This document shows positions 1 to 12,721 of a stretch of DNA of 64,000 nt, in pieces. The translations under genes were made by a program, and so were the position numbers. Source of the stretch: Owenia fusiformis (taxonomy: Eukaryota; Annelida; Polychaeta; Sabellida; Oweniidae). The stretch covers positions 22,205,936 to 22,269,935 of the forward strand of contig CAIIXF020000006.1 of assembly GCA_903813345.2 (NCBI GenBank), read 5' to 3'. The notes beneath the pieces are model-generated. The model searched no databases and was not told the DNA's origin. It worked only from the letters and a program-made list of their open reading frames with translations. Positions within the stretch are counted from its first letter, which is position 1. Each line of letters opens with the position of its first letter.

Positions 1-1981
1 TTCAATGTCATTTCTTTGTTAAATAACTTTGAAACTGATATGTTTAGAATAACAACAAAAATGGCCACCTTAGAATTTCCCAATAAAATCCAAAATCTTA
101 TGAGTTCTAGATTTTCAAACCAAGAAACATCCCTGGAATCTGTCAAGAGGTTTGTGTGTCAATTTCCAGACAAAAAAAGTTAGAAGGCAAACTAACAATA
201 CTTAATCATACCTTTTAGGTACATTAAAAAACAATACCTGTCATCACCTAATATTCTTTATTAATCACAGTGTTCTTTATTTTGTTTCATACAAAATTAC
301 ATGTATATATGTATTGATAAATCAGTGAATGGTCCCATTTATGTACAATTATACATACACTGCCCTCTTCTGAATTCTGGAGAGATATAAAACTATTTAA
401 TAAATAAACTACAGTACTTAAATTATTATTATGTTGCATGCTATTATGGACTGAAAAATATCATTAAATAAGCAATATAAAGGAAGTTGGACGGATTTTT
501 ATTGAGCATACATTTATCATTAATCCATTCACACTTGAATACGAGTACACAGAACAATGTTAAAATAATACAAAATCTATGGCAAGGACCATAGTCACAG
601 TTTCACTTTCATACATCTCACATTCTGGCCGATCTGAATACAATATATGCTATAATTTACAACTTACAGATGTATGGTAAATCTAAGAAAAACTGTAATA
701 AAACGAAAACATTGACCTTTTGCAAAAATATATTGAAATATGAAACGTTCTGTCTTTTCTTGAATTAGGTGAAAAAATTATGACTCCAAGGAGGAAAGTT
801 AGAGCTGGTCAAAGTTACTAAAATACCTAAATTGTCAGTTTTTACCTGAAACCCCTAACCATTGCCGTAATTCTCAATAGCCTTACTGTTAAAGCACATG
901 ACTCAATGAATTATATTGTGATTGCATGCACCCATTTCTGGTATGCCAGTTTCAAAGAATACACAGACGTCGGACTTGTATATTAAATCCACCTACAATT
1001 CATTTAATCCTGAGTTTATATCCTGTAATAAATACCAATAAAGATGGGTGGAATCATATTGTTTAAATTTTTCTTCAGTTTCTGATATGACTATCAGCTA
1101 GTAAAATGTATTCATATATGATAAGCAAGCATGAAATGTACATTCTTTTAAATTGTATGTCCTGAACAAGCATAATTTTTTGACACCCTGGTTTTGCTTT
1201 GATATACAAGACAGAAAGTTATGATGAGATCAGAATGTGAAATCAAGAATATTTAAAAGAAAGATAAATGTAAATAATGAAACTATTAGCCTTCAAAGTA
1301 ATATCAAATCCTATGAAAATGTGGATTATTGAAAACTGTCCCTAGCTAAATACCAGGAATTCATGTGAAGAATTAGCCTTATGGCATGTATGAGTACATG
1401 TATTAGAAAAAAATGTTTCCATAATCCATTTCGGTCAATTTAGAGGTAACCTTCTGTTCAGTTTCTGTTTCTCCAAATTTATTTTTCCAGCCTGATTCAG
1501 TGGGGCATACGACTAGCTTTAATATAACACACAGTTCATGCTTTTTCCTTCACAATGTTATGTTAGATTTTTGGCATGTTATGCATGTTAAATGTTGACT
1601 TTGAGCTGTTCATAGATCTTCTTAACATCGTTTCCACTCAGTTCTGAATTTTAATCAGCCATTGACTCCCCAAATGACAATGACACAAAAATGTCATAAT
1701 TTCAAAAAGTAAATCTCAGATCACAAAAGTTGCCCACTTTTCAAAAGCATTTGTTTTGAACAAGATATCTCGTTGGCAAACAATGATGAGATCCTGTTGA
1801 GATATTTTGTCCAAAAACTACTAAGAGCTAAGCTTTAAAGGGTTATCAAATCTATTTTTCAAAACCCTCATATCAACATTGTTGAGAGGATTTGGAATGT
1901 GCCAATATAATCCCCTACCATCCTGTATATTTGGAGATCATTTCTAATGTTATCGTAAGTTCACATTTGTTGATAAAGATG
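1..1981. other. LRRC56 3' flank, no further gene seen
   Basis: AT-rich sequence downstream of the LRRC56 stop. Part of it must be 3' UTR, but I could not choose one polyadenylation site. No convincing ORF, RNA gene or inverted repeat was found. Confidence 0.5.
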
Positions 1982-4900
1982 TCACTTTGGCACTATATGT
2001 CTGGATGGTAGTGTTGCAACTTGTGGAAGCTGTCGCCTCATTCTACTGCCCCCTATTGGAGGAATTGGAGCAAGTTTTACGGCAGCCCTAGCTGTATTAT
2101 GACGCATGGTTGGGTCAAGGCCACTTCGCTCAGGGCTATTTATCAATGTCCGTATCACTGGTCTTGATTTATCAATGACTTTATTATGGGTTTTCTCGGC
2201 TGAATCAAACCTGCAAGTTTAGAATTATGGATAAGTTATTACGATAAACAAATCAACAAAGTATTTTTATCGCATATGTATAATAATATAATTATATCGC
2301 CCAGAAAACGAAGGGTAATGGGTTCATTGTTCAATTGCTACTAGGGTGACGTTAGCCTGACAAATTTACTAACCTAAATTTACTATTCCTAGCAAATGCT
2401 GCTGGTCCTGAAATGGGACGCCCCTGGTCATCAAACTGTGCCGGACCCTGGTTCAGATCTAATCCCCCTCCTCTAAGATTACTATCACTTTGTGATTTAG
2501 AGCCAGACAAATCATTTTCTTCTATTTCAAAAGATTCATCACTTTGCATTCGAGACTTTCTCAACATTTTAATGTCCTTTTCTTTTTCAATAGATTTGAC
2601 TCGCATCCTCCTACTACTGATATGCTTTGGTTTTGTTCCTGAAATGCAACAAAATACAGCAAAATCAAAAGATGTCACTATGAAGTGTACTCCATTATAT
2701 TTTTTTCATGAAGTTAAATTTAACTTCATGAAAAAAATCTAATGGAGTGAATCTTTAAGATTCAAAATTCTGATTTCCACAATTTCCACAATGGATTTTA
2801 AACTGTGCACAGCTATTTTGAAAACCTACAGTAGGCGCTGTACCATCAATGGTATGGAGATCACTACATTGTGTACAGTAGAAATATGGTATGAAAGCAT
2901 TTTCAACACATGACTTTATCCTTTGATATTTTAGGCCATTAAAACACTACATCTTGGTTGTACATATATAGAATGTAAAGCATGCATTTGCAAGCTGTTT
3001 TTAAAAACAATGAGGTATTGAATATTGATGACAGCTGTGGGCTTACTGAAAGACTTCCAGAAAACACAAGCACAAACCTGGGGGTGTTGGCGCGTGTGGA
3101 GAGTGTTGGGGACTGCTATGCAGTGGGGAATGCTGTGGACTCTGATGCAACAAAGATGCTGGAACATCACTTCTATACTCTGTCATATCAACCCCAGATT
3201 CTGTTGAGATTCTACTAGGTGTCATATCATGCAAACTTGTACTTGTTTGTCTCAAGGGTTGAGTGTCCATCGAACTGCTGAAACCTGATTCTTGTGACGT
3301 TCTACTTGACGCAAGATCATTCTGCTCTGTGATTGGTTCATTTTCATTATCTGATAGTATTTCCTCATCTTGGTCTTCATCTGATAATGATACAGCGTCA
3401 TCATAGTCTATTTTTAATACTTGTGGTGCACGTTCGGATTCTATTTTTTCCTTTCTTTGTAGATTCTCTAACTTCCATGCTTTCAACTCTGAGAGGATGT
3501 CATCTGCAGTTTCTTCATCAAGTGGTTCATCATAAGTGTGCTCTGCTTTATGCTGGAACTGAAAAACAAAAAATATTATTTTAGCAATTTTATTCATCAA
3601 CCAACTTACATCTATGTTCTTTCAAATTTTCAGAGAGAAAATGAAAGCTACATATTGTACAGTTCAGTTGAGATAAACTTTATTTTAAAGTTTTTCAGAA
3701 TGTATGAACAATACATTCACTGAACAAAAAACACAGCATTGTCACATTGGTGATGATACAAAGGTACTACAGTGGATAACAAAAAGTGAAAACCATGTTT
3801 GGGGCATCAATCTTAGAAATTAATTTTTTGCACTTTTCTACCACATTTTATGTTTCTAATAGGTTCTTTTATCTTAGTTGAAAATTAACTTGACATATAG
3901 ACAAAAATGATTCAGCCACCCATACCCCCCACCAGCATGATTTAACAAGATATAAAGTCAACTGAGTTGCCTGGTTCTATACTGCATATGTGCAGATGGT
4001 AAATTCTGTGGAAACAAATGCCAAATACGTGTTCAAGTAATGAGATAAATGGCTGTTACACGGCAAAAGGTAATAAATAAATTACCCAAGACAGAGAGGT
4101 GACTGGTGAACTGCAATGTAACGAAAATGAAGAGAAATAATAATGAGATAACTCACAAGGCTCTGTGGATAAAGTTTAGGCTTGTCAGTGTCTTTGGGTG
4201 GTAACACCTTGGTAGGGTTAGTCCGTGTACGTAAGGCTTTAGAGGGGGGTCCACAAACCACAGATCCTTTAGTGAGATCACTAGCATCATCCCCAGTGGA
4301 TTGAACTGAATCAGTAGACGTTGGCCTAGCAGTTGTGGGCCTCATGCCTGTCCCTGGTCTTCTCATGGCTGAGGTAGGGCGTAGCACTGACCCAGGTCTG
4401 TACCCACTTGTTGGACGTAATGAAGTCACGGGTCTTGCTGGTACTGCCACCTGGTCTACACTGTCAGAACTACCCAGTGGCACAGACCTGGAAAAAACAA
4501 TATATTAATGTTTTGTTGTTTTCAAGCAACTTATCAAAATCACACTGGATCAGTTGCGATAATAATAACATTGAATTGTTGTATTAACACTAATTCCTTA
4601 CCCATCTTGCATAAGTTCTTCCAAAAGTTTCCAGTCAGCATCAAAAACTGACGCATCCTTACGATGCTGTGATGTCACTTCCTCTAGGGGTTCATCATCT
4701 AGAAGGGTAAGATGTGGCACTGACTTCTTTACGGCCACACGGTAATCATACTCCTCCTGCAATAGGAAAAAATGATAATCTTGAAATTATTATCTTGATA
4801 AATATACTACAGGGTGTCAAATAAGTCCCGTCCCCCCCTCTACAGCCAAGACCAAGTTATATTGTACCAAGTGTGATATATCATTGGAAAGGTCTTCCAA

Positions 4901-7900
4901 AGTTACGTTGATTGGCATATATCTGACACATGTCAATCAATCTCACAAATTTTTACATTATATCAATTGAGGTGACCATAGGCCTAGAAACATGGCAATT
5001 CGGCGTATTTGGCAGGATTTTAAGAATCGGGTAGAAGAAAAGTCAAAGGACCTAAAGATGACTACATATGTATATGGCAATGAATTCAACCAATTTCTGG
5101 ATAGGGTTAGATGTGTAGAAAATAGAGGTGCATGGAAAAATGGTGAAAACCTTTTTGTTTCAAGTTGAATGTGTAAAAGGTTAACTTTTTGACGTATTTC
5201 TGAGGTCATATCCTTCTCATTTTGATGCAATGAAAGTTAAGGAGGGTACAGTAACTATAAAGGACATCATGAAAATATAGGTGAATTTCATCCAGAATAC
5301 TTGACAGTTGGTGAGTTAACATAACTTTGGATGATCTTTCCAATGGTATATCACACTAGGTACCATCTATTAAGGTTTTAGCTGTAGCAGGGGGGACGGG
5401 ACTTATTTGACACCCTGTATATCTAGTATATTTTATTTCATTCACATAAAAAGATAAAAATGTAATAACTGGTGTTTACACATTTAGTTTTGTAAGAAAA
5501 GAGATATTACACAGAGGGAAAATTGTAATTTACAAAAATATAATTTGCCATAAATAGATTTAAAAACTCTATTCTTATCAACTATACATATAAAATAATG
5601 AGCTCTATAAACATGATAAAGTGACATGACAGTTATTTTAATGAATAAATTTTATGAAAATGACATATTATTGATGTGACATACCGAGGTGACATCGGGT
5701 TTTGGTGTGACACATATTGGATTTCCCTCTAATGTCAAGTTGGAGAGACTGCTACACAAAGCTAGGAATTCTACCTGGCAAATATCTTCTATGTTGTTCC
5801 TGGAAAATAATGAAATTGTTATGGTACACTCTCTGATACCTTAATTTAACATTTCAGTAGTATAAAGAGAAGTATCTTCCCACAATTGGTGGTTTGTGCG
5901 CAAGTGGGTGCTGCGACCATTTTGAAAATAGGCATGTTCCATATACTTGTAAAATCATGAAAAAGGGTATAAACATGCAAAATGTCACCACCTGCCATTT
6001 GTTACAGAACACAGACCACCATCCCAAAAAAAGTTGAAGACTATAACAATTGGGAATTGACATGTAAGACCAACAGAGCTTAGAGTTTGCATTCACTTGA
6101 AAAGAAACCTTAATGGGAAGAACTAAGGAGTGGTTATATGATACAGTTGGCAGCTCTTTAAAATTATAATCCTAATGGAGAAATGCTTACCCTTCTAAGT
6201 CAATAATTTGTACATTTTCCAGCATGCTACAAGGACTAATGTCGGAGATCTCATTATAGGCAAGGTAAAGTTCCCGTAGATTAGTCATGCTAAATATGCC
6301 ATCTATATTCTCCAGGCAACAACGGGCCATCCATAACACCTTTAGGCTGGTAAGTGATGATCCAAGGTCCCTGAAAAAATCATCATGAAAAAAATCGTAT
6401 AACATGTACTAAGAAATGCCAGAGTTAACCCTGAAAACACAAGGACTGATTCTGAAAATACATTTAGCAAGGAACTGAAAGAAAGAATGATATGAGAAGG
6501 AAATTTTATGCTGATTGAGTAAGAGTTTAATACCTGACAGATGTAATATTGCTATTGGATAATTTCAGCTGGGATAGGTTTGGTAACATAGCGCCAAAGT
6601 TGCCGAGACTCGTATCTGTCGTGTCGACTTTCATCTCAAGAAAATGCACTTCATCAAGATCTTCTACACCTGTTAATGCCCTCTGAAATTAATCAAATAA
6701 ATAAACCATGAAACAATTTGCTGGGTTCAAGCATGGGCTTTCAATTAGAAACTATTAGTTGAAAATTGAAAATTAGTTGAAAGCCCATGATTCAAGTAAA
6801 TCACTAATAGAGAAATTTCTATATAGCTTTGAAATCTTGCTAACACTTGTTTTTTCTCCATTGATGCAATGTTAAAATTCTTTAAAACCTTGGCTTATTT
6901 GTTGGGCAACCAAAATGTTCATGATTAATCACAATATGTATGTTAATATTAGGGTCATCCTATCTTATCCTATTCACGTTTTAGACAGTTTCACCCAACA
7001 CTTTTTGATAAATCATGAAATTGAGTGACCATTGCAAGACATTGAAACCAATGGCAGTCTGGATCAACCAAAACAAATAAAAGTTAGTAGAGACATCTAT
7101 TTATTCATCTTTATTCAACCATATCGTAGCCAACTCCCTTATTATTGAAACAGATAAGTTTAAGGACATGATAGGGACAAAAGAAGACTTCATGAAAAAG
7201 ACAAGATGCTAAATGAAGCATCTCTAAAGTTAAGGTTGGGCTAGAAACATTTTCAGTGTAATACGATTATAAAGGACGATTCTCGGTTTGGAGAACGAAA
7301 TTCATCAATCTAAATGAGCATTATCCCTGTTTCAGACAAATTTGATTTTTTTACATAATATAGATTTGAATGTCTTCTTTTGAATAGTCATAATTTAATT
7401 TGGGTAATATTTATAGATTTTTCGCAAAAAAATATTAGCGCAGTACACTATTGAACTTCTTTCCCCAAATCGAGACTTGTATTTTATTGAATCGGTCTAA
7501 TTGAGCATTATCCCTGCTTCAGACCAATTTGTTATTTTTACATCTTGTAGATTTAAATGTTCTCTTTTGAATATTCAAAGTTTAATTTGGGTAATATTTC
7601 TATATTTTTCATGAAAAAAATTATTAGCCCAGGAGACTATTCTCCAAACCGAGAATCGTCCTTTCATTTATTTTTGCTTCATCTGCTTTAAGTGTACTTA
7701 ATCAAACTGGGAGAGTTGTAACAATCATGGCTAGTGAACGGGTCATAGCTGATTTCCTACCAGTTTCCTAGGTGATAGATATTCCTCTAGTAATAAGTCT
7801 GTTTCCTCCATCAACATTGGCTCTGGATTTATCCTGGGATCTTCAAACTCTGTGATCTGCACTCCTCTAGCCAATGCACTACCTGGAAATATATGCAATG

Positions 7901-8991
7901 TTTAGAATAGGAGTATAGTAAAACCTGTGTATATTGAACACATATGGAGCCATAAAAAGTGTTCACTCTAGGTATGCAGGCTGTAGCCAGGGGGGGGGGG
8001 TTCCCAGGGTTCGGACGAACCCCCCCCCCCCTTGGCCAAAAATTCTTTCAAAATCATGCAGTTTTTCACCATTTTGAGCACTTTTCAAGTGATTTTAGCC
8101 ATATTTGGGGCATAATTGTCAAATGTGAACCCCCCTGGAAATTTTTGAAAATTGAACCCCCCCTTGGCAAATCCTGGCTACGGGCCTGGTATGTATTCTT
8201 TACAGAGAGGAAATTTTATACAGGAGTCAATGTAAAATGTGTCTTGAAGTGGTGTTAACTAAGTACAGTAGAAAGATGTGTTCACTAAGACAGTTTTTCC
8301 TGAACTTGTAAATACAAAAAAAAAGTTTAAAAAAAATCAACTCTATATACATTTTTGCAATGTTTAGAATGGGAGTATGTGTGAATGCATATGCGATGTT
8401 TAGAATAAGAGTACACATACAAGTAATTTAGTAAGAATTAGCAACTGTCAACATATATTAATATGCAATGTTTACAATAGCATAGACACATATAAATAAA
8501 TGCAATGTTTACAATAAGATCACCTAAATATATATGGAATGTTTCGAATAGAAACACTTGAATGTAAATATATATGCAATGTTTAGAATTAGAACAGCAT
8601 GTAAATCTTTAGAATAGTACATCTGCAAAGTAAACCATAATATTTTTGTTCCACCCTGGCTCTTGCTTGATAAAGCCAGACAGGACATTACAACTTTCAT
8701 TTCTATAATCATATCCCTTGTAAATTGTAGCCAAGATGTTTTAAAAATTGAATTTCTCTGAAAAGCTATGTAAGGCTAAAGTCTGAAAACCTTATTCACA
8801 ACTCATTTAATAAACCCTAGTCATGAGCTGTATAAGTTGTATTTATTACCTGGCCTTGAAGTGTTTGGTCTGAGAAGCGATGTGAAGGGACGTTCAGTTT
8901 TGATTCTCTCCATGGCAATTGGATCTGATGATAACCCCTTACCAGGGGACCCAGGCTCCCCCATCATAGATACACCTGATGCTTGGCTCAT
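1982..8991 (-). CDS. LRRC56: LRRC56, leucine-rich repeat-containing protein 56 (10 coding exons)
   Basis: Coding exons, in transcript order: 8991-8850, 7882-7761, 6682-6534, 6370-6191, 5799-5685, 4756-4602, 4487-4157, 3558-3078, 2638-2374 and 2210-1982. All junctions are GT-AG and all phases agree, giving 2169 nt (722 residues plus TGA). Residues about 89-236 are leucine-rich repeats with LRRC56-like text (EMKVDT, SLGNFGAMLPNLSQLKLS, DLGSSLTSLKVLWMARC, ELYLAYNEISDISP, NLTLEGNPICV), followed by an LRR-cap-like stretch with YDYRVAVKKSVPHLTLLDDEP. From about 289 the chain is low complexity: Pro/Arg/Thr-rich repeats (RPTS, RPGTGMRPT), then acidic, then QHSP repeats. LRRC56 is the animal counterpart of Chlamydomonas ODA8 and helps outer dynein arms mature or be delivered to cilia. 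From memory the human protein is about 540 residues, so this tail is longer. The start is the first ATG of exon 8850-9007. An upstream, possibly coding exon cannot be ruled out. Confidence 0.9.
4810..5417. mobile_element. Tc1/mariner-type TIR element in an LRRC56 intron
   Basis: Ends read CAGGGTGTCAAATAAGTCCC at the left and the reverse complement at the right, for about 38 bp of near-perfect TIR. The element is 608 bp and flanked by TA on both sides (4808-4809, 5418-5419). A CAGGGTGTC terminus plus TA duplication is typical of Tc1/mariner elements. Subterminal inverted similarity continues inward (for example TTTCCAATG with TATATCACAC). No transposase ORF is present, so it is non-autonomous. 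It sits between the exons at 4756 and 5685. Confidence 0.75.
7271..7665. mobile_element. TIR miniature element with internal direct duplication
   Basis: The left end near 7272 reads AAGGACGATTCTCGGTTTGG and the right end near 7642-7664 is its reverse complement. Inside, a block of about 140-150 bp occurs twice in the same orientation (about 7313-7450 and 7497-7640), starting with GAGCATTATCCCTG and carrying TTTAATTTGGGTAATATTT. No ORF. It lies in the LRRC56 intron between exons 6682 and 7761. Confidence 0.6.
7977..8188. mobile_element. Poly-C/G miniature element, CAGGC...GCCTG ends, TSD GTATG
   Basis: Left terminus CAGGCTGTAGCCAGG, right terminus CCTGGCTACGGGCCTG. Long G and C runs lie next to the left end and a C run near the right end. 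Flanks repeat GTATG (7972-7976 and 8189-8193), so a 5-bp target duplication is likely. The interior (TTCTTTCAAAATCATGCAG...) recurs at about 42263-42448 and 45325-45461. The CAG...CTG type of terminus is hAT-like, but no coding sequence allows classification. Confidence 0.65.
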
Positions 8992-9090
8992 CTCATTTCC
9001 TTCAAATCTGAATCAGAAAAACTGATACTTTAACATTAGCATGTTACAAAGAAAGTTTTGAATATGCATTCATTAATATTTTATATAAAG

Positions 9091-9546
9091 AATTGCAAAT
9101 GATTTTGTTGGTTAATCTGATTTTTGTCTTGTTTGGCTTGTTTGGAGGCTGTAAACTGGATAGAAATATTTGTACATCTCTGAGGATATCCAGGAACCTT
9201 TGATAAGGAATAATAGAATTGTTTGTCTTTATTGTTTTTGTCCAGAATTGCAAATGATTTTGTTGGTTAATCTGATTTTTGTCTTGTTTGGCTTGTTTGG
9301 AGGCTGTAAACTGGATAGAAATATTTGTACATCTCTGAGGATATCCAGGTACCTTTGATAAGGAATAATAGAATTGTTTGTCTTTATTGTTTTTGTCCAG
9401 AATTGCAAATGATTTTGTTGGTTAATCTGATTTTTGTCTTGTTTGGAGGCTGTAAACTGGATAGAAATATTTGTACATCTCTGAGGATATCCAGGAACCT
9501 TTGATAAGGAATAATAGAATTGTTTGTCTTTATTGGTTTTGTCCAG
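9091..9546. repeat. 155-bp tandem repeat, about 2.9 copies
   Basis: Units start at 9091, 9246 and 9401 with AATTGCAAATGATTTTG and end with TGTTTTTGTCCAG-type sequence. The first two are nearly identical; the third lacks about 9 bp in its TTGTTTGG stretch. The array lies upstream of the exon that holds the LRRC56 start codon, so inside an intron if the 12.7-kb exon is real. Confidence 0.85.
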
Positions 9547-9884
9547 TATGGCTTTGTATAAAAAACCTCCTACCTCACAACCACCTACCCATGTATGTGG
9601 GACATGATACAGTCTTTGAAGGGTTCAATTTTTAAAGATTATCATATCTTAGTTCATGTTAATTATAGATGAATTAATGCACCCATATGACTTTATCTAT
9701 GAATCTGTCAACTGTCTAGTCATAAAATAAAGCCGGCATTGCAAAAATGTTAAGGAATTCTGGGAGATACAAGTGACAAAATATTTGGGGAGAGATCAAA
9801 CGACTTTGACATATTCTTTACCCTACCTATTTTCTGTAGGGTTCATATATCCTGGAGGTATAACTTAGCCCATTAATCTACTAC

Positions 9885-10006
9885 ACAGGCACGGGAAGAA
9901 GATTTAAATCCTCCCCCCCAAATCAGTGTGTAACGTATGTGGAATTCATACATTACACAGTGAGTACAGGGGGGTTAAATCTTCTTCCTCAAGTTCCTGG
10001 GCCTGT
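9885..10006. mobile_element. Short hairpin miniature element
   Basis: Left arm CACAGGCACGGGAAGAAGATTTAA and right arm TTAAATCTTCTTCCTCAAGTTCCTGGGCCTGTG form an imperfect inverted repeat around about 50 bp containing CCCCCCC, GGGGGG and a small palindrome (GTGTAACGTATGTGGAATTCATACATTACAC). About 120 bp, no coding potential. Confidence 0.5.
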
Positions 10007-10102
10007 GATCCTATATATTTAGAGACTACATTTCGATGTGAATTTGTGAAAAATCAAGGACCTAGACACAATTGATAAAACATTGGCTAAACTTTAACTT
10101 AT

Positions 10103-10924
10103 GCCTGCACAGGAACTTGTAGCACTATGATATGAGACGCTTATGATGCTTACTTCCTGCAAAAGCTATGTGGATTTTGATATAATAGCTTTCCCATGGC
10201 GCACTTGGACAGCTAAATAAAAGTGACCTTTAAAACATGAATAATGAGATCTGCGGCTTACTTTTGGTCTCTAACTGTGTCTTACATCAGTATCATCAAT
10301 CCAATGCAAGTATTGGAGCGCTGAAATACTTCTTTTTCGATCAAGACTTGTAAATTGTTCATCGAGTGAATGTTTTTTCGACCCATTCCCAATATGGCAG
10401 TTTGCTAGGAGCGAGATACGCAACGAACAAAATGAATTTTGAGAATGAGTTAGGTTTGGACAACCTCCGGAGATTTATGAAAATGTCCGAACAGAAAACG
10501 CCATATTAGAATTTGGCAGAAAAAACATTCACTCGACTAACAATTGAAAAGGATTGATTGAAAAGGAAGTACTTCAGCGCTCCAATACTTGCACGGAAGG
10601 ATGATAATGATGTATGACATAGTTAGAGAACAAAAGGAAGCCCCGGATCAATTTAATTTGTGTTTCAAAGGTCACTATTATTCAGCTGTCCATTTCTCCA
10701 TTGGAGAGCCATAAGTTTCAAAATCTAGCATGGCTCTCGAAGTGAGTATTATGATGACAGATCTGAGTCAATATATCTATCTATAGATAGAAATATTGAC
10801 TCAGATCTGGCATCTCTGCTTATGCCAGATCTGAGTCAATATATATATATCTATAGATAGAAATATTGACTCAGATCTGGCATAAGCATCTCATATCATA
10901 GTGTCACAAGTTTCTGTGATGCCT
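10103..10924. mobile_element. TIR element carrying a nested fold-back
   Basis: Outer inverted ends of about 42 bp share ACTATGATATGAGA and GCTTATG (left about 10103-10145, right about 10883-10924). Inside are the 600-bp palindromic element at 10149-10748 and, at about 10761-10885, a tandem pair of palindromes built from CAGATCTGAGTCAATAT and its reverse complement around TCTATAGATAGA. No ORF. Confidence 0.5.
10149..10748 (+). mobile_element. Palindromic fold-back element, copy A, 8-bp TSD TTATGATG
   Basis: The two halves are largely inverted copies of each other (CTTACTTCC... and ...GAAGTGAGTA). Shared blocks include TATTGGAGCGCTG, TTTTTCGATCAAGACTTG and GAGATACGCAACGAAC. Flanks TTATGATG at 10141-10148 and 10749-10756 form an 8-bp duplication. 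Copy B (11787-12382) is the same element in opposite orientation. Non-coding. Confidence 0.65.
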
Positions 10925-11172
10925 AGTCTAGGCTCTATCACTCACGGTCCTCTGCCAGATTACCTCTTCTTCAGTGGTGTAAAAGCTCAATACATATACT
11001 CATGGACAAGACACGAGATCTTCGGAAAATTTATTTTTCCTTGATTTTGGAGTCCGTTTATCAATAAATATCACATGTCATACCTCAAACGATGCGTACT
11101 GTTTTTAGCTTCAACTCAAATCACTAAAGCCAGACATCCTAGAAAGCGTCTGCTGATAAAAGCATAAAATAA

Positions 11173-11680
11173 GTGAGCGTATATTTAATGGAGTGCTTCT
11201 GCTATTTCTGTTGTTCAAATGTTTATTCCCGAAGTCAAATGCCTTTTCTGAGAATGTGACACCACTCCAGATGATGTCACATCAGAGATTACCGAGAAGT
11301 CCCATGACGTTTCTTTAAACTCCTGGAGAAACAATAACAACAGTTCGTTAGGCTACGCGATCCTTTACTATCCAGTGGCGTAACCAGGATTTTGATAGCA
11401 GGTACGCGAGGCCGAAGGCAGAGCAAAACTAGGGGATCCGGGGACATCCACCTCGGAAATTTTTTGATTTTAGACCTTAAATGGTGCGTTCTGAGTGATA
11501 TCAGACTGTGTAATTGGGAACTTCTACATCATTTAGGATACGCAACTGCGTACCCTCGCGTATGCCTGGTTACGCATCTGCTATCATTTGCTGTTTGTTG
11601 CGATGTGACATAATTTGAGAGACAAACAACATCCGACACTGCCGGAAATTACCGAAGCACTCCATTATCTTTACGCTCTG
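11173..11680. mobile_element. TIR element with GAGCGTA/GGAGTGCTTC ends
   Basis: The left end has GAGCGTATATTTAATGGAGT and the right end the inverted form (CACTCCATTATCTTTACGCTC). About 25 bp of imperfect TIR bounds about 0.5 kb. The element at 11373-11580 is nested inside. No clear target duplication and no ORF of note. Confidence 0.45.
11373..11580. mobile_element. Miniature element, CAGTGGCGTAACC ends, TSD CTATC
   Basis: The left end CAGTGGCGTAACCAGG matches the inverted right end (CCTGGTTACGCATCTG). Flanks CTATC at 11368-11372 and 11581-11585 give a 5-bp duplication. A second inverted pair inside (TACGCGAGG / CCTCGCGTA) lengthens the arms. The terminus type is hAT-like; non-autonomous. 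Confidence 0.65.
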
Positions 11681-11786
11681 AAAATTTGAAATAAATATCC
11701 CGGGAAAATTCGAATTACAGTGTCAATAATGGATATCATGCAACCATTCAAACTAATACATAAAGAAGAGATAACAGGGTAAATAT

Positions 11787-12382
11787 TACTCACTTCGAGA
11801 GCCATGTTAGATTTTGAAACTTATGGCTCTCAAACGGAGAAGTGAACAGCTGATCAATAGTGACCTTTGAAATTGAATTAAGTCGATCCGCGGCTTACTT
11901 TTGGTCTCTAACTGTGTCTTACATCAGTATCATCAATCCGTGTAAGTATTGGAGCGCTGGAGTACTTCTTTTTCGATCAAGACTTGTAAATTGTTCATAG
12001 AGTTAAAGTTTTACAGACCTATTTCCAATATGGCGGTTTGCTAGGTGCGAGATACGCAACGAACGAAATGAATTTTGAGAATTAGTTAGGTTCGGACAAC
12101 CTCCGGAGATTTACGAAAATGTCCGAGCAGAAACCGCCATATTGGAATTTGGCAGTAAAACGATTCACTCGATAACAATTACAAGTCTTGATCGAAAAAG
12201 AAGTACTCCAGCGCTCCAATACTTACACGGATTGATGATACTGATGTAAGACACAGTTAGAGACCAAAAGTAAGCCGCGGATCGACTTAATTCGATTTCA
12301 AAGGTCACGATCATTGAGCTGTCCAAATGCTCCGTGGGAAAGCTATTATATCAAAATCCAAATAGCTTTCGCAGGAAGTAAG
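11787..12382 (-). mobile_element. Palindromic fold-back element, copy B, 8-bp TSD GTAAATAT
   Basis: Same family as 10149-10748 but reversed: it starts TACTCACTTCGAGAGCC and ends GCAGGAAGTAAG. The halves are near-perfect inverted copies (for example CCGCGGCTTACTTTTGGTCT and its complement at about 12262-12281). GTAAATAT flanks it at 11779-11786 and 12383-12390. Non-coding. An 8-bp duplication fits hAT-, P- or some Mutator-type integration. Confidence 0.65.
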
Positions 12383-12690
12383 GTAAATATTGATCAATCA
12401 ACGTCTGTCAGATGGAAAAATTAAAGGTCATACTTTTGGGTGGTCATTTTTTGATGTGTCATTTTTGGCTCGTGTCTTATCTTCCCATTTATCCTTTGAG
12501 CCTACAACAAATAGAGACTGGGTCTGGCTCCGGATCTGTGCTATCATTGTTCAGTTTTCAGTCAAAAAAATGCAGAAAAATTAAATTTAAATTTTAAATT
12601 CGAAACACGACGTCAACAGAAAGAGAGAGATGCTGTTTCAGTAGTGTTCGATGCAAACGGTAAAAATGAGCCAAATGAATCGATACATAC

Positions 12691-12721
12691 CGTGTATTTC
12701 TGAATCAAAGCTGAGATTCAT
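12691..12721 (-). other. Possible LRRC56 upstream exon end (5' UTR or alternative start)
   Basis: On the minus strand an ATG at 12721 opens a short reading frame that runs into a good donor (G|GTATGT) at 12691/12690. It lies upstream of the LRRC56 exon that begins at 9007. Spliced directly to that exon, the frame does not match the ATG at 8991 and meets a stop after about six codons. It is therefore either an untranslated first exon or not an exon. Only the donor and the position support it. Confidence 0.25.
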
